Shown: in pieces, positions 52,141-63,063 of the stretch
Layout: every line of letters begins with the position of its first letter
Numbering within the stretch: the first letter of the stretch is position 1
NCBI GenBank assembly: GCA_944324865.1
Contig: CALUXW010000002.1
Span: forward strand, 1 to 64,000
Length of the DNA stretch: 64,000 bases
Source of the DNA: Candidatus Gastranaerophilales bacterium
GTDB taxonomy: Bacteria; Cyanobacteriota; Vampirovibrionia; Gastranaerophilales; Gastranaerophilaceae
Reading direction: 5' to 3'
Notes under the pieces: generated by a model
What the model saw: only the letters and a program-made list of their open reading frames with translations
Database searches by the model: none
What the model was told of the DNA's origin: nothing
Program-made: the position numbers and the translations under genes

Positions 52141-53508
52141 ATGTTTGAAAAGTTTACTCAAAAAGCGATAGAGATAGTAACACAAGCGCAAGAAGAAGCT
52201 CGTCGGCTAGGGCATTACCAAATATGCTCTGAGCACTTACTATTAGCACTCTACATACAGACAAAAGGGGTGCAGGCAAAAATTTTAGAGTTCGAAAAAA
52301 TTAACCGCTCCAGATTAATTGAAGAAATAAATTTTTCAATAGGAGCAAAAATCAATCCTTCAGGTCATCATGAGGTTACATTCAGCAAAAGTGCAAAAAG
52401 TATTTTAGACGAAACTTTGTCCCTTGCAAAAAAATATAAAAGTCGCTTTATTATGCCCCAGCATATTGCTCTGGCACTTTTTTCCTCAACTAACGCAGGA
52501 GCTTATAAAATAATTAAAAAATTTAATTTAAATGAAGAAAAAATTATTTCAAACCTAACAAGGCTTTTAGATAAAAATTCAAATCAAAGCTTCGAACATC
52601 CAGAAAATATTACAGAAAATTCAGTGCCAACACTTACTAACATAAATAATTTTTTTAAAGAAAAAAATGTTGAAGAAATTTTAAATAACGCAGCTTCAAA
52701 ATTGTCCACCTGCGGGTATGAAATTTTGGGTACAGAACAAATTTTACAGTCAATTTTGGAAAATAATAATTACGAAGTTACAAAATTTTTGGAGAAAAAC
52801 GGCCTTAACAAAGACATTTTTACAGAAAAACTGGAAGGCTTTTCATCTCGCAGTGCAGAATTTGAACACTCGGAAAAACAAATAATATTTACTCCAAATG
52901 CTTTCAAGGCAATGCTTTTGGCTATTGATACTGCACGCGAACTTGGGAGTGTAGAAATAAGGCCGGAACACATAATTTTAGGAATGATAAAAACAAAAAC
53001 GGGCATAGCGTATCACATTTTAAAAGATTTAACAAATGACACCGAAGCATTTGAAGAAAAACTTACAAAAGAAATAACGGGTAAAACTCCTGAAATGCTC
53101 TCAATTTTAAGACTTGCAAGAGAAGAAGCACAAAATCTCAACTGTTCAAATATAGGCACGGAAATGCTTTTATTGGGTATTTTAGCACTTGGAACAGGCA
53201 ATGGTGCAACGGCATTACAAAAATTGGGCATAACACTAAAAGATGCAAGATATGAAGTTGAAAAGCTTGTAGGATGCGGATCTGAACCATACGAAGGTCC
53301 TTTTGAATATACTCCACGTGCAAAAAAAGCTCTTGAGTGTGCTTATGAAATTGCAAAATCTCACAATAAAACAAAAATTTCATCAGAAAACCTTTTATAC
53401 GCAATAACAAGACAAAAAGAATGCCTTGCCATGAAGGTCTTGGAAGCCCTTGGAACAGATGTCTTAGAAATTAAATACGGAATAAGAAAAGAAATAGGTG
53501 AAGACTAA
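52141..53508 (+). CDS. Protein made only of Clp N-domain (Clp-R) repeats
   Basis: 455 aa. Six copies of the Clp amino-terminal repeat are recognisable, at about 3-68, 80-145, 177-232, 248-310, 317-378 and 389-450. The first (FEKFTQKAIEIVTQAQEEAR then SEHLLLALY) and last (YTPRAKKALECAYEIAK then SENLLYAI) are closest to ClpC. This equals three tandem Clp-N domains with no Walker A or AAA module and no membrane segment. It may act as an adaptor or decoy for Clp substrates, as plant ClpT is thought to do, but that is inference. It overlaps the convergent pcrA gene by 4 nt. Confidence 0.85.
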   Translation: MFEKFTQKAIEIVTQAQEEARRLGHYQICSEHLLLALYIQTKGVQAKILEFEKINRSRLIEEINFSIGAKINPSGHHEVTFSKSAKSILDETLSLAKKYKSRFIMPQHIALALFSSTNAGAYKIIKKFNLNEEKIISNLTRLLDKNSNQSFEHPENITENSVPTLTNINNFFKEKNVEEILNNAASKLSTCGYEILGTEQILQSILENNNYEVTKFLEKNGLNKDIFTEKLEGFSSRSAEFEHSEKQIIFTPNAFKAMLLAIDTARELGSVEIRPEHIILGMIKTKTGIAYHILKDLTNDTEAFEEKLTKEITGKTPEMLSILRLAREEAQNLNCSNIGTEMLLLGILALGTGNGATALQKLGITLKDARYEVEKLVGCGSEPYEGPFEYTPRAKKALECAYEIAKSHNKTKISSENLLYAITRQKECLAMKVLEALGTDVLEIKYGIRKEIGED

Positions 53509-56000
53509 AATGTCTTTAGATTTCCTATTGAAGCATCAACTGATTTTATACCGTTTTTTGCAAAGTCTACTTTATAAGTAGCATTTAAGCCTTCACCCTC
53601 AACATCTATAATATTACCTATTCCAAAATGCGGATGAAAAACTCTGGTGCCTACCTTAAATGTATTAAAAGTTTGTTTAAGTGCGGTGTTTTTAGGACTT
53701 TTTGCCAGAGCTTTACAACGAGCAATAATATCTGACATATTTTGATTATTTTCCTTGTTTAACGCAGAAGGCTTTTTTTTAACTAAAAATGCCTTATTAG
53801 GTGTGCGCTCTGCATTTTGCGAAACTGTCTTTTTAATATTTTTTAGACTGGATGCTAAATTATTAGACAACCCACCTGAACTTGATGTATTAAAAGAGTT
53901 TGAATATGTATCTTTAAACTCTTTTTTCTCCTTGATTTTATTTGCTGCACTTTTAAAGGTTGAACGCCCGTGTTCAACGCTGTCAGAGTTATAAGAATGC
54001 CTTGAAATAGTATTATCATCTTCAAGTAAATCTACTGGTATTTCATTTACAAATCTACTTTTTGGAAAATATTTAACATCCCCCCAAATACGTCGTCTTT
54101 GTGCCCAAGTTAAATATAAATCATCTTTTGCACGTGTTATGCCAACATACATAAGTCTGCGTTCTTCTTCGAGTTCGCCTGTTGGTGCACCAAAAGCTAT
54201 GCTTCTAGAGTGCGGAAACATACCTTCTTCAAGCCCTGCAAGGAAAACAATCGGAAACTCGAGACCTTTTGCTGCATGCAGAGTCATTAGCGTAACTGAT
54301 TTGTCATCTTCATTTAACTGGTCAATATCTGAAACAAGCGCCACTTGAGACAAAAAATTACCCAAAAGTCCCAAATCATCTTCTTCGTCACCTATAAATT
54401 CGTCTGTTTCAAATTCTCTTACAACATTTACAAACTCTTGCAAGTTTTCAATTCTTGATTGAGCTTCTATTGAATTCTCTTCTTTTAATTCTGCCATATA
54501 ACCCGAACGTTCCAATACAATAGGCACAAATTCGGATAATTCTACAGAATTTTGATTTCGTGAAAACTCCTGTATTAAATCCCTAAAATTGGCCAGTCTG
54601 GTTTTAGTTGCCGTATTAAATTCTTCAATATTTTCAATATCTTCTAATACATCAAATATTGAACAATCAAGCTCATCAGCAAGTAATGCAAGCTTATTTA
54701 CTGTTGTATCACCTATTGAGCGCTTTGGAACATTTATAATTCTTCTTAAACTTGCAGAATCACTATGGTTATATATTAACTTTAAATATGCAATTATATC
54801 TTTAATTTCCTTACGATCATAGAATTTTAACCCTCCTACAATTTTATAAGGAATTGAATTTGATATTAAAGCTTCTTCGATTCCACGTGACTGTGCGTTT
54901 GTTCGATATAAAACAGCAATTTCATCAAGATTTACACCTAGATTTTTGATTTTTCCCACAATATAACCGGATTCCTCAAAGTCATCAGATGCTTCAAAAG
55001 TTTTTATTTTTGCGCCTGAACCTTTTTGGGAATATAAATTTTTCTCCATTCTTTCATTGTTATTAATAATAACAGCGTTTGCAGCATTAAGAATATTTGC
55101 AGTTGAGCGGTAATTTTGCTCGAGTTTTATCAACTTTGTATTTTTGTAATCCTTTTGAAAATTTAATATAATTTTAAAATCAGCCCCACGCCAAGAATAA
55201 ATTGATTGGTCAACATCACCGACAGCACACAAGCTACCTACAGCATCTTTCGAACCGTCGCAAGGATATAGTAAGTTTATTAAATCATACTGAGCCTTAT
55301 TGGTATCTTGAAACTCATCAACAAGTATATGTAAAAAACGATTTGCATATTTTTCTCTGACTTGTGGATTTGTTTTAAGTAAATTAACACTCAACATCAA
55401 CATATCATCAAAATCAAGTGCGTTATTTAAAGCAAGCTGTTTTTCATATTCATAATAGACCTGTGCAATTTTATCAGATTGATAATCTCGAGCTAAAGAT
55501 GAAAAAGCATAAGCATCCTGCATTTTGTTTTTTGCATTTGAAATTACAGATTTTATCATTTTCGGTTCAAAGCTTTTTTCATCCATATTAAGCTTTCTGA
55601 GTACATTTTTAATTACGGTTTTAGTATCAGAATCATCATAGATAACATAATTATTATTCCAACTCCTGCCGTCTTTAGTTTTATAGTTTTCCAAATCACG
55701 TCTTAGAATTCTTCCGCAAATATTATGAAAAGTACCAACCCACATGCGTTTTACAACATTTTCCCCCAAATAATTTGAAAGCCTTTCTTGCATTTCTTTT
55801 GCTGCTTTATTTGTAAAAGTAACAGCCAAGATATCAAAAGGATTAACTCCGGAATCAACCAGATTCGCAATTCGAGAAGTCAAAACTTTTGTTTTCCCGC
55901 TTCCGGCACCGGCAAGCACCAAAATTGGCCCCAACTTTTCGCTTACTGCTTGATGTTGCTCTTTGTTAAGCCCCTCTAAATATGATTTTTCTGCAATCAT
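53505..56000 (-). CDS. pcrA: UvrD/PcrA-family DNA helicase
   Basis: Superfamily 1 3'-5' helicase for repair and replication-fork clearance. 831 aa. Walker A is LAGAGSGKTKVLTSRIA (about 29-45), then FTNKAAKEM, VDEFQDTNKAQYDL, GDVDQSIYSWRGAD, EQNYRS, and VTLMTLHAAKGLEFPIVF with GITRAKDDLYL. The C-terminal Tudor-like tail (VGTRVFHPHFGIGNIIDVEG) that binds RNA polymerase in PcrA is present. Confidence 0.95.
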   Translation of the reverse strand: MIAEKSYLEGLNKEQHQAVSEKLGPILVLAGAGSGKTKVLTSRIANLVDSGVNPFDILAVTFTNKAAKEMQERLSNYLGENVVKRMWVGTFHNICGRILRRDLENYKTKDGRSWNNNYVIYDDSDTKTVIKNVLRKLNMDEKSFEPKMIKSVISNAKNKMQDAYAFSSLARDYQSDKIAQVYYEYEKQLALNNALDFDDMLMLSVNLLKTNPQVREKYANRFLHILVDEFQDTNKAQYDLINLLYPCDGSKDAVGSLCAVGDVDQSIYSWRGADFKIILNFQKDYKNTKLIKLEQNYRSTANILNAANAVIINNNERMEKNLYSQKGSGAKIKTFEASDDFEESGYIVGKIKNLGVNLDEIAVLYRTNAQSRGIEEALISNSIPYKIVGGLKFYDRKEIKDIIAYLKLIYNHSDSASLRRIINVPKRSIGDTTVNKLALLADELDCSIFDVLEDIENIEEFNTATKTRLANFRDLIQEFSRNQNSVELSEFVPIVLERSGYMAELKEENSIEAQSRIENLQEFVNVVREFETDEFIGDEEDDLGLLGNFLSQVALVSDIDQLNEDDKSVTLMTLHAAKGLEFPIVFLAGLEEGMFPHSRSIAFGAPTGELEEERRLMYVGITRAKDDLYLTWAQRRRIWGDVKYFPKSRFVNEIPVDLLEDDNTISRHSYNSDSVEHGRSTFKSAANKIKEKKEFKDTYSNSFNTSSSGGLSNNLASSLKNIKKTVSQNAERTPNKAFLVKKKPSALNKENNQNMSDIIARCKALAKSPKNTALKQTFNTFKVGTRVFHPHFGIGNIIDVEGEGLNATYKVDFAKNGIKSVDASIGNLKTF

Positions 56001-56101
56001 TTGTAAAAACTTCCTCTAAAAAATGTTAAGGACCTTCCAAAATAGGGAAAGTCATGGTATTATTAGCATTATAATATAAAAATAGATAACAGGAAAATTA
56101 A

Positions 56102-56668
56102 ATGAGTGAAAATGAAAAAGAAAATCAACAATCGTCAATAATGGTTCCTTTAGATGATATGGACACAGTTTCAGAAGACGACATTCATAAAGTTGATACT
56201 TTGGCACAAGAGCTTGCAACAATCAGGCAAAGTGCAAAAAGAATTGCAATAATCGGCAGTCGTAACCTTACGATTACTCATCAACAGATTATTGAAACAC
56301 TCACAACAAGTCTTGTTATGCAAGGAAATACAATCATAACATCAGGTGGTTCTTCAGGTACAAATGCAGCAGCAATTAGAGGTGCTATGAAAGCTAACCC
56401 TGATAAATTAAAAGTTATTCTTCCCCAGACTATAGGTCAACAGCCTTCAGATGTTCAAGACCAACTTATTGGCGTTCCAAATATAATTGAACATCCGGAT
56501 AGAGCTATGATGACACTTGCTGATGCTTCCAGAATTTGCAACAGAGAAATTATAAGTGAGTGTCAACAACTTATTTGTTTCCTTTCCCATACATCAAATA
56601 CACTGCATAAAGCAGTTGATTTTGCAGAAGATTCCCACAAAGTTGTTACTGTTTTTTACCTTGACTAA
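56102..56668 (+). CDS. DprA-like/SLOG-fold Rossmann protein
   Basis: 188 aa. IAIIGSRNLTITHQQ (about 48-62) and NTIITSGGSSGTNAAAIRGA (about 78-97) match the DprA/LOG nucleotide-binding core ('IVGsR' and 'SGga.GiD..A'). It lacks the extra domains of full DprA, so a DNA-uptake role is not certain; short SLOG proteins of this kind are known from cyanobacteria. An acidic N-terminal tail precedes the core. It lies 90 nt upstream of atpD, which has its own promoter candidate. Confidence 0.8.
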   Translation: MSENEKENQQSSIMVPLDDMDTVSEDDIHKVDTLAQELATIRQSAKRIAIIGSRNLTITHQQIIETLTTSLVMQGNTIITSGGSSGTNAAAIRGAMKANPDKLKVILPQTIGQQPSDVQDQLIGVPNIIEHPDRAMMTLADASRICNREIISECQQLICFLSHTSNTLHKAVDFAEDSHKVVTVFYLD

Positions 56669-56695
56669 TTCAAACGGTTGAAATTAAATCAATTT

Positions 56696-56726
56696 TTAAC
56701 AAAAATTTAAAAATTTTTCTTATAAT
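56696..56726 (+). promoter_or_regulatory. Possible promoter of atpD-atpC
   Basis: TTAACA (56696-56701) and TATAAT (56721-56726) are spaced by 19 nt. The -10 is consensus, the spacing long. A GAGG ribosome site follows 7 nt before the ATG. Confidence 0.4.
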
Positions 56727-56749
56727 TATCTTAGCAAAATTTAATTTGA

Positions 56750-58183
<1,434 letters not shown>

Positions 58184-58194
58184 GGTAAAAATTT

Positions 58195-58611
58195 ATGAAT
58201 GAAAATTCAAATAAAATAAAAATAAAAATTATAACTCATGAAAAAGTCGTTTTTGAAGAAAATGTTGACGAATTATATGTACAAACAATAGACGGTGCTC
58301 TAGGTATTTTACCTAATCACGTCCCTGTTGTTTGTGCTCTTAATATCGGAGTTACAAGAGTAATAAAAAACAAAGAACAAACCTGTATTACAACTATGGG
58401 TGGTGTGCTGCAATTCAGCGAAAATGAAGCGACTATCTTAACCGACATTGCAGAATGCGGTGATGACATAGATTTAGCACGTGCAAATGCCGCAAGAGAG
58501 CGTGCTCAGGCAAGGCTTGATGCAAAAAATGAAAAAGATGATTTATTAAGAGCTCAATTTGCACTCTCAAAAGCTATTGCAAGAATTAATGCCAAAAATA
58601 AAAACTTCTAA
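58195..58611 (+). CDS. atpC: ATP synthase subunit epsilon
   Basis: Rotary stalk subunit that inhibits ATP hydrolysis. N-terminal beta barrel (KIITHEKVVFEENVDELYVQ) and C-terminal helical hairpin (DIDLARANAARERAQARLDA) give the standard two-domain layout, 138 aa. It follows atpD by 11 nt and overlaps a convergent small gene by 4 nt. Confidence 0.94.
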   Translation: MNENSNKIKIKIITHEKVVFEENVDELYVQTIDGALGILPNHVPVVCALNIGVTRVIKNKEQTCITTMGGVLQFSENEATILTDIAECGDDIDLARANAARERAQARLDAKNEKDDLLRAQFALSKAIARINAKNKNF

Positions 58612-58775
58612 ATTTTTATTCCTGCAACACTAAGTGTCATCTCATTATTTTGAATTTCAACTATTGCCCATCTTATTGGTTCAATACCACTTTCACGTAT
58701 TTTCATTTCAATATAGCTATTCTTTGGCGGCATTGTATCACTTTTAATTTTAATTAAGGTGTCAATTATCTTCAT
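58608..58775 (-). CDS. Small protein of unknown function coupled to the nucleoside transporter
   Basis: 55 aa, beginning MKIIDTLIKIKSDTMPPK, with a beta-rich C-terminal part (WAIVEIQNNEMTLSVAGIKI). The ATG overlaps the transporter stop as ATGA, and no other start is needed. No transmembrane segment. Its end overlaps atpC by 4 nt. Unrecognised; the strict coupling supports expression. Confidence 0.6.
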   Translation of the reverse strand: MKIIDTLIKIKSDTMPPKNSYIEMKIRESGIEPIRWAIVEIQNNEMTLSVAGIKI

Positions 58776-60049
58776 CCCAGCAAGATTCCCGCCATACAAG
58801 CTGAAATATACGATGCAAAAGTACCACAAATAAGAGCTTTTATACCTAACTGCGCCAAGTCTTTTCTCCTGGAAGGAGCAAGTTCTCCAATTCCACCAAT
58901 TTGTATAGCAACGGAACCAAAATTTGCAAACCCACACAGTGCAAAACTTGCTATAACAACAGATTTATGAGTAAGCGCATTTTGAAGTGCAACTAAATCT
59001 GTATATGCTATAAATTCATTCAAAACAAGTTTTTCGCCCATAAGTGCACCAACAGCTGAAGCATCAGTAAAAGGAACACCCATAATAAAAGCAAAGAAAG
59101 AAAAAATAAGACCTAAAATTGATTTCAAATTTAAATTACATAAATCAATAAAAGGTAGGGTAATATGCAAGACATTGTGCATAAATAAACCTATAAATCC
59201 CAACACCCAATCAATCATTGCAATAAGTGCCAGTAATGCAATCAACATAGCAATAACATTAAGGGACACTCTCATGCCATCGGAAGCGCCATGTGCAATT
59301 GCATCAATCAAATTTACATAAGGCGTTTTTATATCAACCTTAACTTCATCTTTTGTTTTTGATTCTTCTGTTTCAGGAAATACGATTTTTGAAATCACAA
59401 GTGCACCAGGAGCTGCCATTATACTTGCTGCAAGTAAAAACTTAGCATCAACACCCATTGCAATATAAATTGCCATAACTCCACCTGCAATACATGCCAT
59501 AGAACCAGTCATAGATGCCAAAAGTTCGGATTTTGTTGCTGTTGCAAGATAAGGACGTATTAAAATCTGTGCTTCAACTTGTCCAACAAAAGCACTTGCA
59601 ATATTTGATAATGCCTCTGCACCTGATACATTCATAATTTTGTACATAATTTTTGCGAAAAACTGCACCACTCTTTGCATTATGCCAAAATGATAAAGAA
59701 TATTTACAATTGCAAGTACAAAAATAATTGTTATTACAAGCTTTGTGGCGAAAATAAAATTTGCACCCTCGTAAAACATAGCATCTATTTTTTCTGGAGA
59801 ATTATTTAAAAACCCAAATACAAAGTCACCACCCGAATTTGCAAAGTGCAAAATTTTCTCAATACATTTTGCAACAGCATTTATTATATACTGCCCTAAA
59901 GGTACAGTTAAAATAAAAACTGCAAGGAAAAACTGTAAAGCAAGTCCAGATAGTACTGTTTTCAGACTAATTGCTTTTCTGTTATTAGACATTAAGTAAC
60001 AAATACCTAAAATGGCTATAATCCCAATAATTCCGACGAATCTATGCAC
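58772..60049 (-). CDS. NupC-family concentrative nucleoside transporter
   Basis: Na+ or H+ coupled nucleoside importer. 425 aa with about 8-10 membrane helices. GGDFVFGFLNN (about 88), SGAEALSNIASAFVGQVEAQ and NEFIAYTDLVALQNALTHKS, then FALCGFANFGSVAIQIGGIG, are hallmarks of the family. The start is taken as GTG 60049, with AAGGAG 5 nt upstream. Together with punA it supports nucleoside salvage. Confidence 0.94.
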   Translation of the reverse strand: MHRFVGIIGIIAILGICYLMSNNRKAISLKTVLSGLALQFFLAVFILTVPLGQYIINAVAKCIEKILHFANSGGDFVFGFLNNSPEKIDAMFYEGANFIFATKLVITIIFVLAIVNILYHFGIMQRVVQFFAKIMYKIMNVSGAEALSNIASAFVGQVEAQILIRPYLATATKSELLASMTGSMACIAGGVMAIYIAMGVDAKFLLAASIMAAPGALVISKIVFPETEESKTKDEVKVDIKTPYVNLIDAIAHGASDGMRVSLNVIAMLIALLALIAMIDWVLGFIGLFMHNVLHITLPFIDLCNLNLKSILGLIFSFFAFIMGVPFTDASAVGALMGEKLVLNEFIAYTDLVALQNALTHKSVVIASFALCGFANFGSVAIQIGGIGELAPSRRKDLAQLGIKALICGTFASYISACMAGILLG

Positions 60050-60092
60050 AAACACTCCTTTTTGTTTAATTATAACTCAAAAGGAGAAAAAC

Positions 60093-60161
60093 ATGCAAAA
60101 AAGCGAGCCGACAAACATTTTGAACCCGTCCAAAAATCTTTTATCGCAACCCCGAATATAG
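60093..60161 (+). CDS. Possible 22-aa peptide gene
   Basis: AAAAGGAG at 60080-60087 sits 5 nt before an ATG and opens 22 codons (MQKSEPTNILNPSKNLLSQP and two more), ending TAG. The peptide is hydrophilic with no family. It could be a leader peptide or chance; the ribosome site is the main evidence. The rest of 60056-60248 is AT-rich and shows no other gene. Confidence 0.3.
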   Translation: MQKSEPTNILNPSKNLLSQPRI

Positions 60162-60248
60162 ATGACAGGTAGTTTTATCGACTCACATGTATAATAATAC
60201 ACTATTTTTTTTACCGTTTTATCGCCCGCAGGTATTAATACAAAAGAA

Positions 60249-61004
60249 TTAATTTTTGAAATTATTATAAAAATAATTTATAATGAAATTTGCACACAAA
60301 AGTCCGCTAACTGCGGGCACTACAGGGGTAGATGCAGGTGTAAATTTTGTAAGTTCAATTTCTACTCCATCGTTTTTTATTATTTTTTCAATATTTTTAA
60401 CTTTTTTTAATATTTTTGGTTTTTCATCGCTCCATACAACAGGTAGATTTGCCTCGATACCTTCCTTCTTAAGTCGCAAAATAACATTACGCATAAAAGG
60501 GCACTTTGAATTTATTTGTGAAATGTCGCTAACCTTGAGTCTTGATGCATCTAATCTGTTACCTGCTCCAAATGAAGTTATGAGTTTTATTTTTCTATCA
60601 CAACAATATTTTAAAAGAGTGATTTTTGCCCTGATTGTATCTATTGCATCAACAACAAAATCAAAATTTTGTGAAAAAATTTCCTCATTTTGAGTACCAT
60701 CGTAAAAATCATCAAAAATCTTAAAATTAACTGCGGGATTAATATCTCTTAGTCTTTTTTCAAAAACAGATGTCTTTTTTTGACCGACAGTGGAATTTAA
60801 AGCAATTATCTGTCTGTTAATATTGGTTTTCGATACGGTGTCAAAATCAACAATGTAAAAATTTCCAATACCAACTCTGCACAACGTTTCAAGGGCATAA
60901 CCTCCAACACCGCCAAGACCAAAAACTGCAATATTAAGGCTTTTAAGAAAATCCTGGAAATCTTTTCCCCAATACATTTCATTTCTGGAAAAAATCTCGT
61001 TCAT
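60249..61004 (-). CDS. tcdA: tRNA threonylcarbamoyladenosine dehydratase
   Basis: E1-like enzyme that cyclises t6A37 to ct6A in ANN-decoding tRNAs. RNEMYWGKDFQDFLKSLNI (about 6-24), the nucleotide loop FGLGGVGGYALETLCRVGIG, DFDTVSKTNINRQ and FVVDAIDTIRAKITL match TcdA (YgdL/CsdL) rather than ThiF or MoeB. It also has the usual RLDASRLKVSDIS. 251 aa. Its start touches the ABC permease stop (1 nt), so it is co-transcribed with an unrelated transport pair. Confidence 0.92.
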   Translation of the reverse strand: MNEIFSRNEMYWGKDFQDFLKSLNIAVFGLGGVGGYALETLCRVGIGNFYIVDFDTVSKTNINRQIIALNSTVGQKKTSVFEKRLRDINPAVNFKIFDDFYDGTQNEEIFSQNFDFVVDAIDTIRAKITLLKYCCDRKIKLITSFGAGNRLDASRLKVSDISQINSKCPFMRNVILRLKKEGIEANLPVVWSDEKPKILKKVKNIEKIIKNDGVEIELTKFTPASTPVVPAVSGLLCANFIINYFYNNFKN

Positions 61005-61849
61005 TAACCTTTTACAGCTCCTTCATTTTGTCCTGAAATAAAATATTTTTGCAGTGATATAAAAAATATCATAATTGGGACAATTGATACCATGGATCCT
61101 GCAGCAATAAGTCTATAATCAGCACTAAAAGCACCTTGTAGATTATTTATACCAACAGGAAGAGTAAAAAGCGTTTCCTTTGTTAAAACAATACTTGGCC
61201 ATAAAAATTCGCCCCAACTTCCTATAAAAGTAAATATTGCAAGAACAGCAAGCGAAGGTTTTATCATTGGCAAAAGTATATTAAAAAATATCTGCCAGGA
61301 ATTACATCCATCGACTACAGCACTTTCTTCAAGTTCTTTTGGAATAGTTAAAAAAGCTTGTCTTAGAAGAAATATGCCAAAAGCATTAACCGCAAAAGGC
61401 GCAATCATTCCTGCATATCCAGGTATTATGCCAAAAGAATCAACCAAATTTAATTTTAAAGTTATTATATAAACAGGCAACATTATCGCTTGAAAAGGTA
61501 CCATAATAGTTGCAAGCACTGCAAAAAACACTAATTTTTTACCAAAAAACTCCATCCTGGCTAAAGGGTATGCTGCCATTGCAGATAAAATAAGATTTAA
61601 AGCAACTGTAAAAAATGCAACAATAAAGCTGTTTAAAACATATTTTAAAATCGGCACAAGCCTTAAAACTTCGATAAAATTATCAAAAGTAGGCTGCTGT
61701 GGCAAAAAAACTGGTGGATATTGAAAAATATTTTCACTTTCACCTTTTAGCGCAGTTGATAACAACCACAAAAAAGGTAACAGTGACAAAATACAAACTG
61801 TTATTAGAGTTAAATGTGCAAAAAAACCTTTAAAAAAATTCTTAATCAC
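61004..61849 (-). CDS. Sugar ABC transporter permease, MalG/UgpE type
   Basis: Inner-membrane channel half of a carbohydrate importer. About six membrane helices in 281 aa. The EAA loop for the ATPase reads ELEESAVVDGCNSWQIFFNI (about 185-204) followed by LLPMIKP. An N-terminal helix and SLLPFLWLLSTALKG open it. It overlaps the MalF-type permease gene by 4 nt. The binding protein and ATPase genes are not in the window, so the sugar is unknown. Confidence 0.92.
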   Translation of the reverse strand: MIKNFFKGFFAHLTLITVCILSLLPFLWLLSTALKGESENIFQYPPVFLPQQPTFDNFIEVLRLVPILKYVLNSFIVAFFTVALNLILSAMAAYPLARMEFFGKKLVFFAVLATIMVPFQAIMLPVYIITLKLNLVDSFGIIPGYAGMIAPFAVNAFGIFLLRQAFLTIPKELEESAVVDGCNSWQIFFNILLPMIKPSLAVLAIFTFIGSWGEFLWPSIVLTKETLFTLPVGINNLQGAFSADYRLIAAGSMVSIVPIMIFFISLQKYFISGQNEGAVKG

Positions 61850-62715
61850 AGTCCGTATTTTTTCCTTTCAAATACAAAAATATTAATCAATGAAAATGCC
61901 ATAACAACAACAAGCAAGATAACAGATGCCGCGCTCGCAAGTCCTAAATCCAAATTTTCAAAAGCTTTTTCGTAAATATAATAAACGATAGTTTTTGTTG
62001 AATCCAATGGACCACCACGTGTCATTACGTATATTTCAACAAAAACTTTAAGGGCAGATATCGAACTAATTGTAGTTACAAGAGCAATAATCGGCATTAT
62101 ATGTGGAACTGTAACACATATATGTTTTTGCCATTCGCCAGCACCATCAACCTCGGCCGCCTCATATAATTCTTTTGGCACACTCATTAGCGCTGACAAA
62201 TAAATCATCATGTAATAACCGACACCTTTAAAAATAGTCACAAGTGCAACAGAAAACATTGAAAACTTAGGGTCAGATAACCAGCCTACAGAAGGCAAAT
62301 TCAGAATATTTAAAAAATAATTCAGCAAACCTTCCGGTGCATAAAGCCACTTAAATGCAATTGCTACAACAACTATTGAAACAACAACAGGAAGATAAAT
62401 AATAAATTTATACAATGTTTTAAAACGTATTTTAGAATTTAAAACAACAGCCAAAAACAATGGAAAAACAACAAGAAATGGAACACATAAAATTAAAAAA
62501 TAAAAAGTATTTAAAATTGTTTTTATAAATTGCGGATTTTTAATAAGGTAAATATAATTAGCCCAACTGACTAATTGCGGATTATATATATTTTTTGAAT
62601 AATCAAAGAAACTTAATTGTATAGTTTGAAAAAAAGGCACAAAAAAGAATACCGCAAGAATAATAAACGCAGGAATTAAAAAGAAATAAGGTGTTAAACG
62701 AAAAATAAAACTCAT
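61846..62715 (-). CDS. Sugar ABC transporter permease, MalF/UgpA type
   Basis: Partner channel half. 289 aa, about six membrane helices, beginning IFRLTPYFFLIPAFIILAVF. The EAA motif is ELYEAAEVDGAGEWQKHICV then TVPHIMP. The start at 62715 is chosen because family members begin about 10 residues before the first helix; the frame stays open to 62871 without a match. No ribosome site is clear, so the start is less sure than the identity. Confidence 0.9.
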   Translation of the reverse strand: MSFIFRLTPYFFLIPAFIILAVFFFVPFFQTIQLSFFDYSKNIYNPQLVSWANYIYLIKNPQFIKTILNTFYFLILCVPFLVVFPLFLAVVLNSKIRFKTLYKFIIYLPVVVSIVVVAIAFKWLYAPEGLLNYFLNILNLPSVGWLSDPKFSMFSVALVTIFKGVGYYMMIYLSALMSVPKELYEAAEVDGAGEWQKHICVTVPHIMPIIALVTTISSISALKVFVEIYVMTRGGPLDSTKTIVYYIYEKAFENLDLGLASAASVILLVVVMAFSLINIFVFERKKYGL

Positions 62716-62858
62716 CAAGTAAATAATAATTGAACGAGAAAAAAAATTCAATTTATATTCAAAAATTGTAAAAATTATGTTAAAATAATTAATGAAGGTG
62801 TTATTAACGTGGCAAGATTTTTTGTGTTTAGGTTTTGTATATATGAAGGAGGCATGAC

Positions 62859-63059
62859 GTGATTCAACCAATTAAACTTAGCCCACAAAATTTAACAAGC
62901 TTTTCTGGTTTAAAAAAAACAATCAACGATCCTCTTAATGCGAGAAATGCATATTCAAAAGTGCTTGAAGACAACAGAGAAACTCTTAAACAGGAAGCCT
63001 TAAAATTTAACAAAGGTACGCCATCAGAAAATAGTGCCAGAATTGATTTTAAAGGTTAA
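62859..63059 (+). CDS. Small protein with terminal FKG-type motifs, unknown function
   Basis: 66 aa, starting GTG with AGGAGG (62847-62852) 6 nt upstream. Contains LTSFSGLKK (about 12-20) and ends RIDFKG at the very C-terminus. The middle is charged and helical (KVLEDNRETLKQEALKFNKG). No known family. The same FKG-type peptide is in the 46102-46536 protein. A terminator follows directly. It is divergent from the ABC permease operon, and the shared spacer (62716-62858) holds AT-rich promoter sequence. Confidence 0.65.
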   Translation: MIQPIKLSPQNLTSFSGLKKTINDPLNARNAYSKVLEDNRETLKQEALKFNKGTPSENSARIDFKG

Positions 63060-63063
63060 AAAA

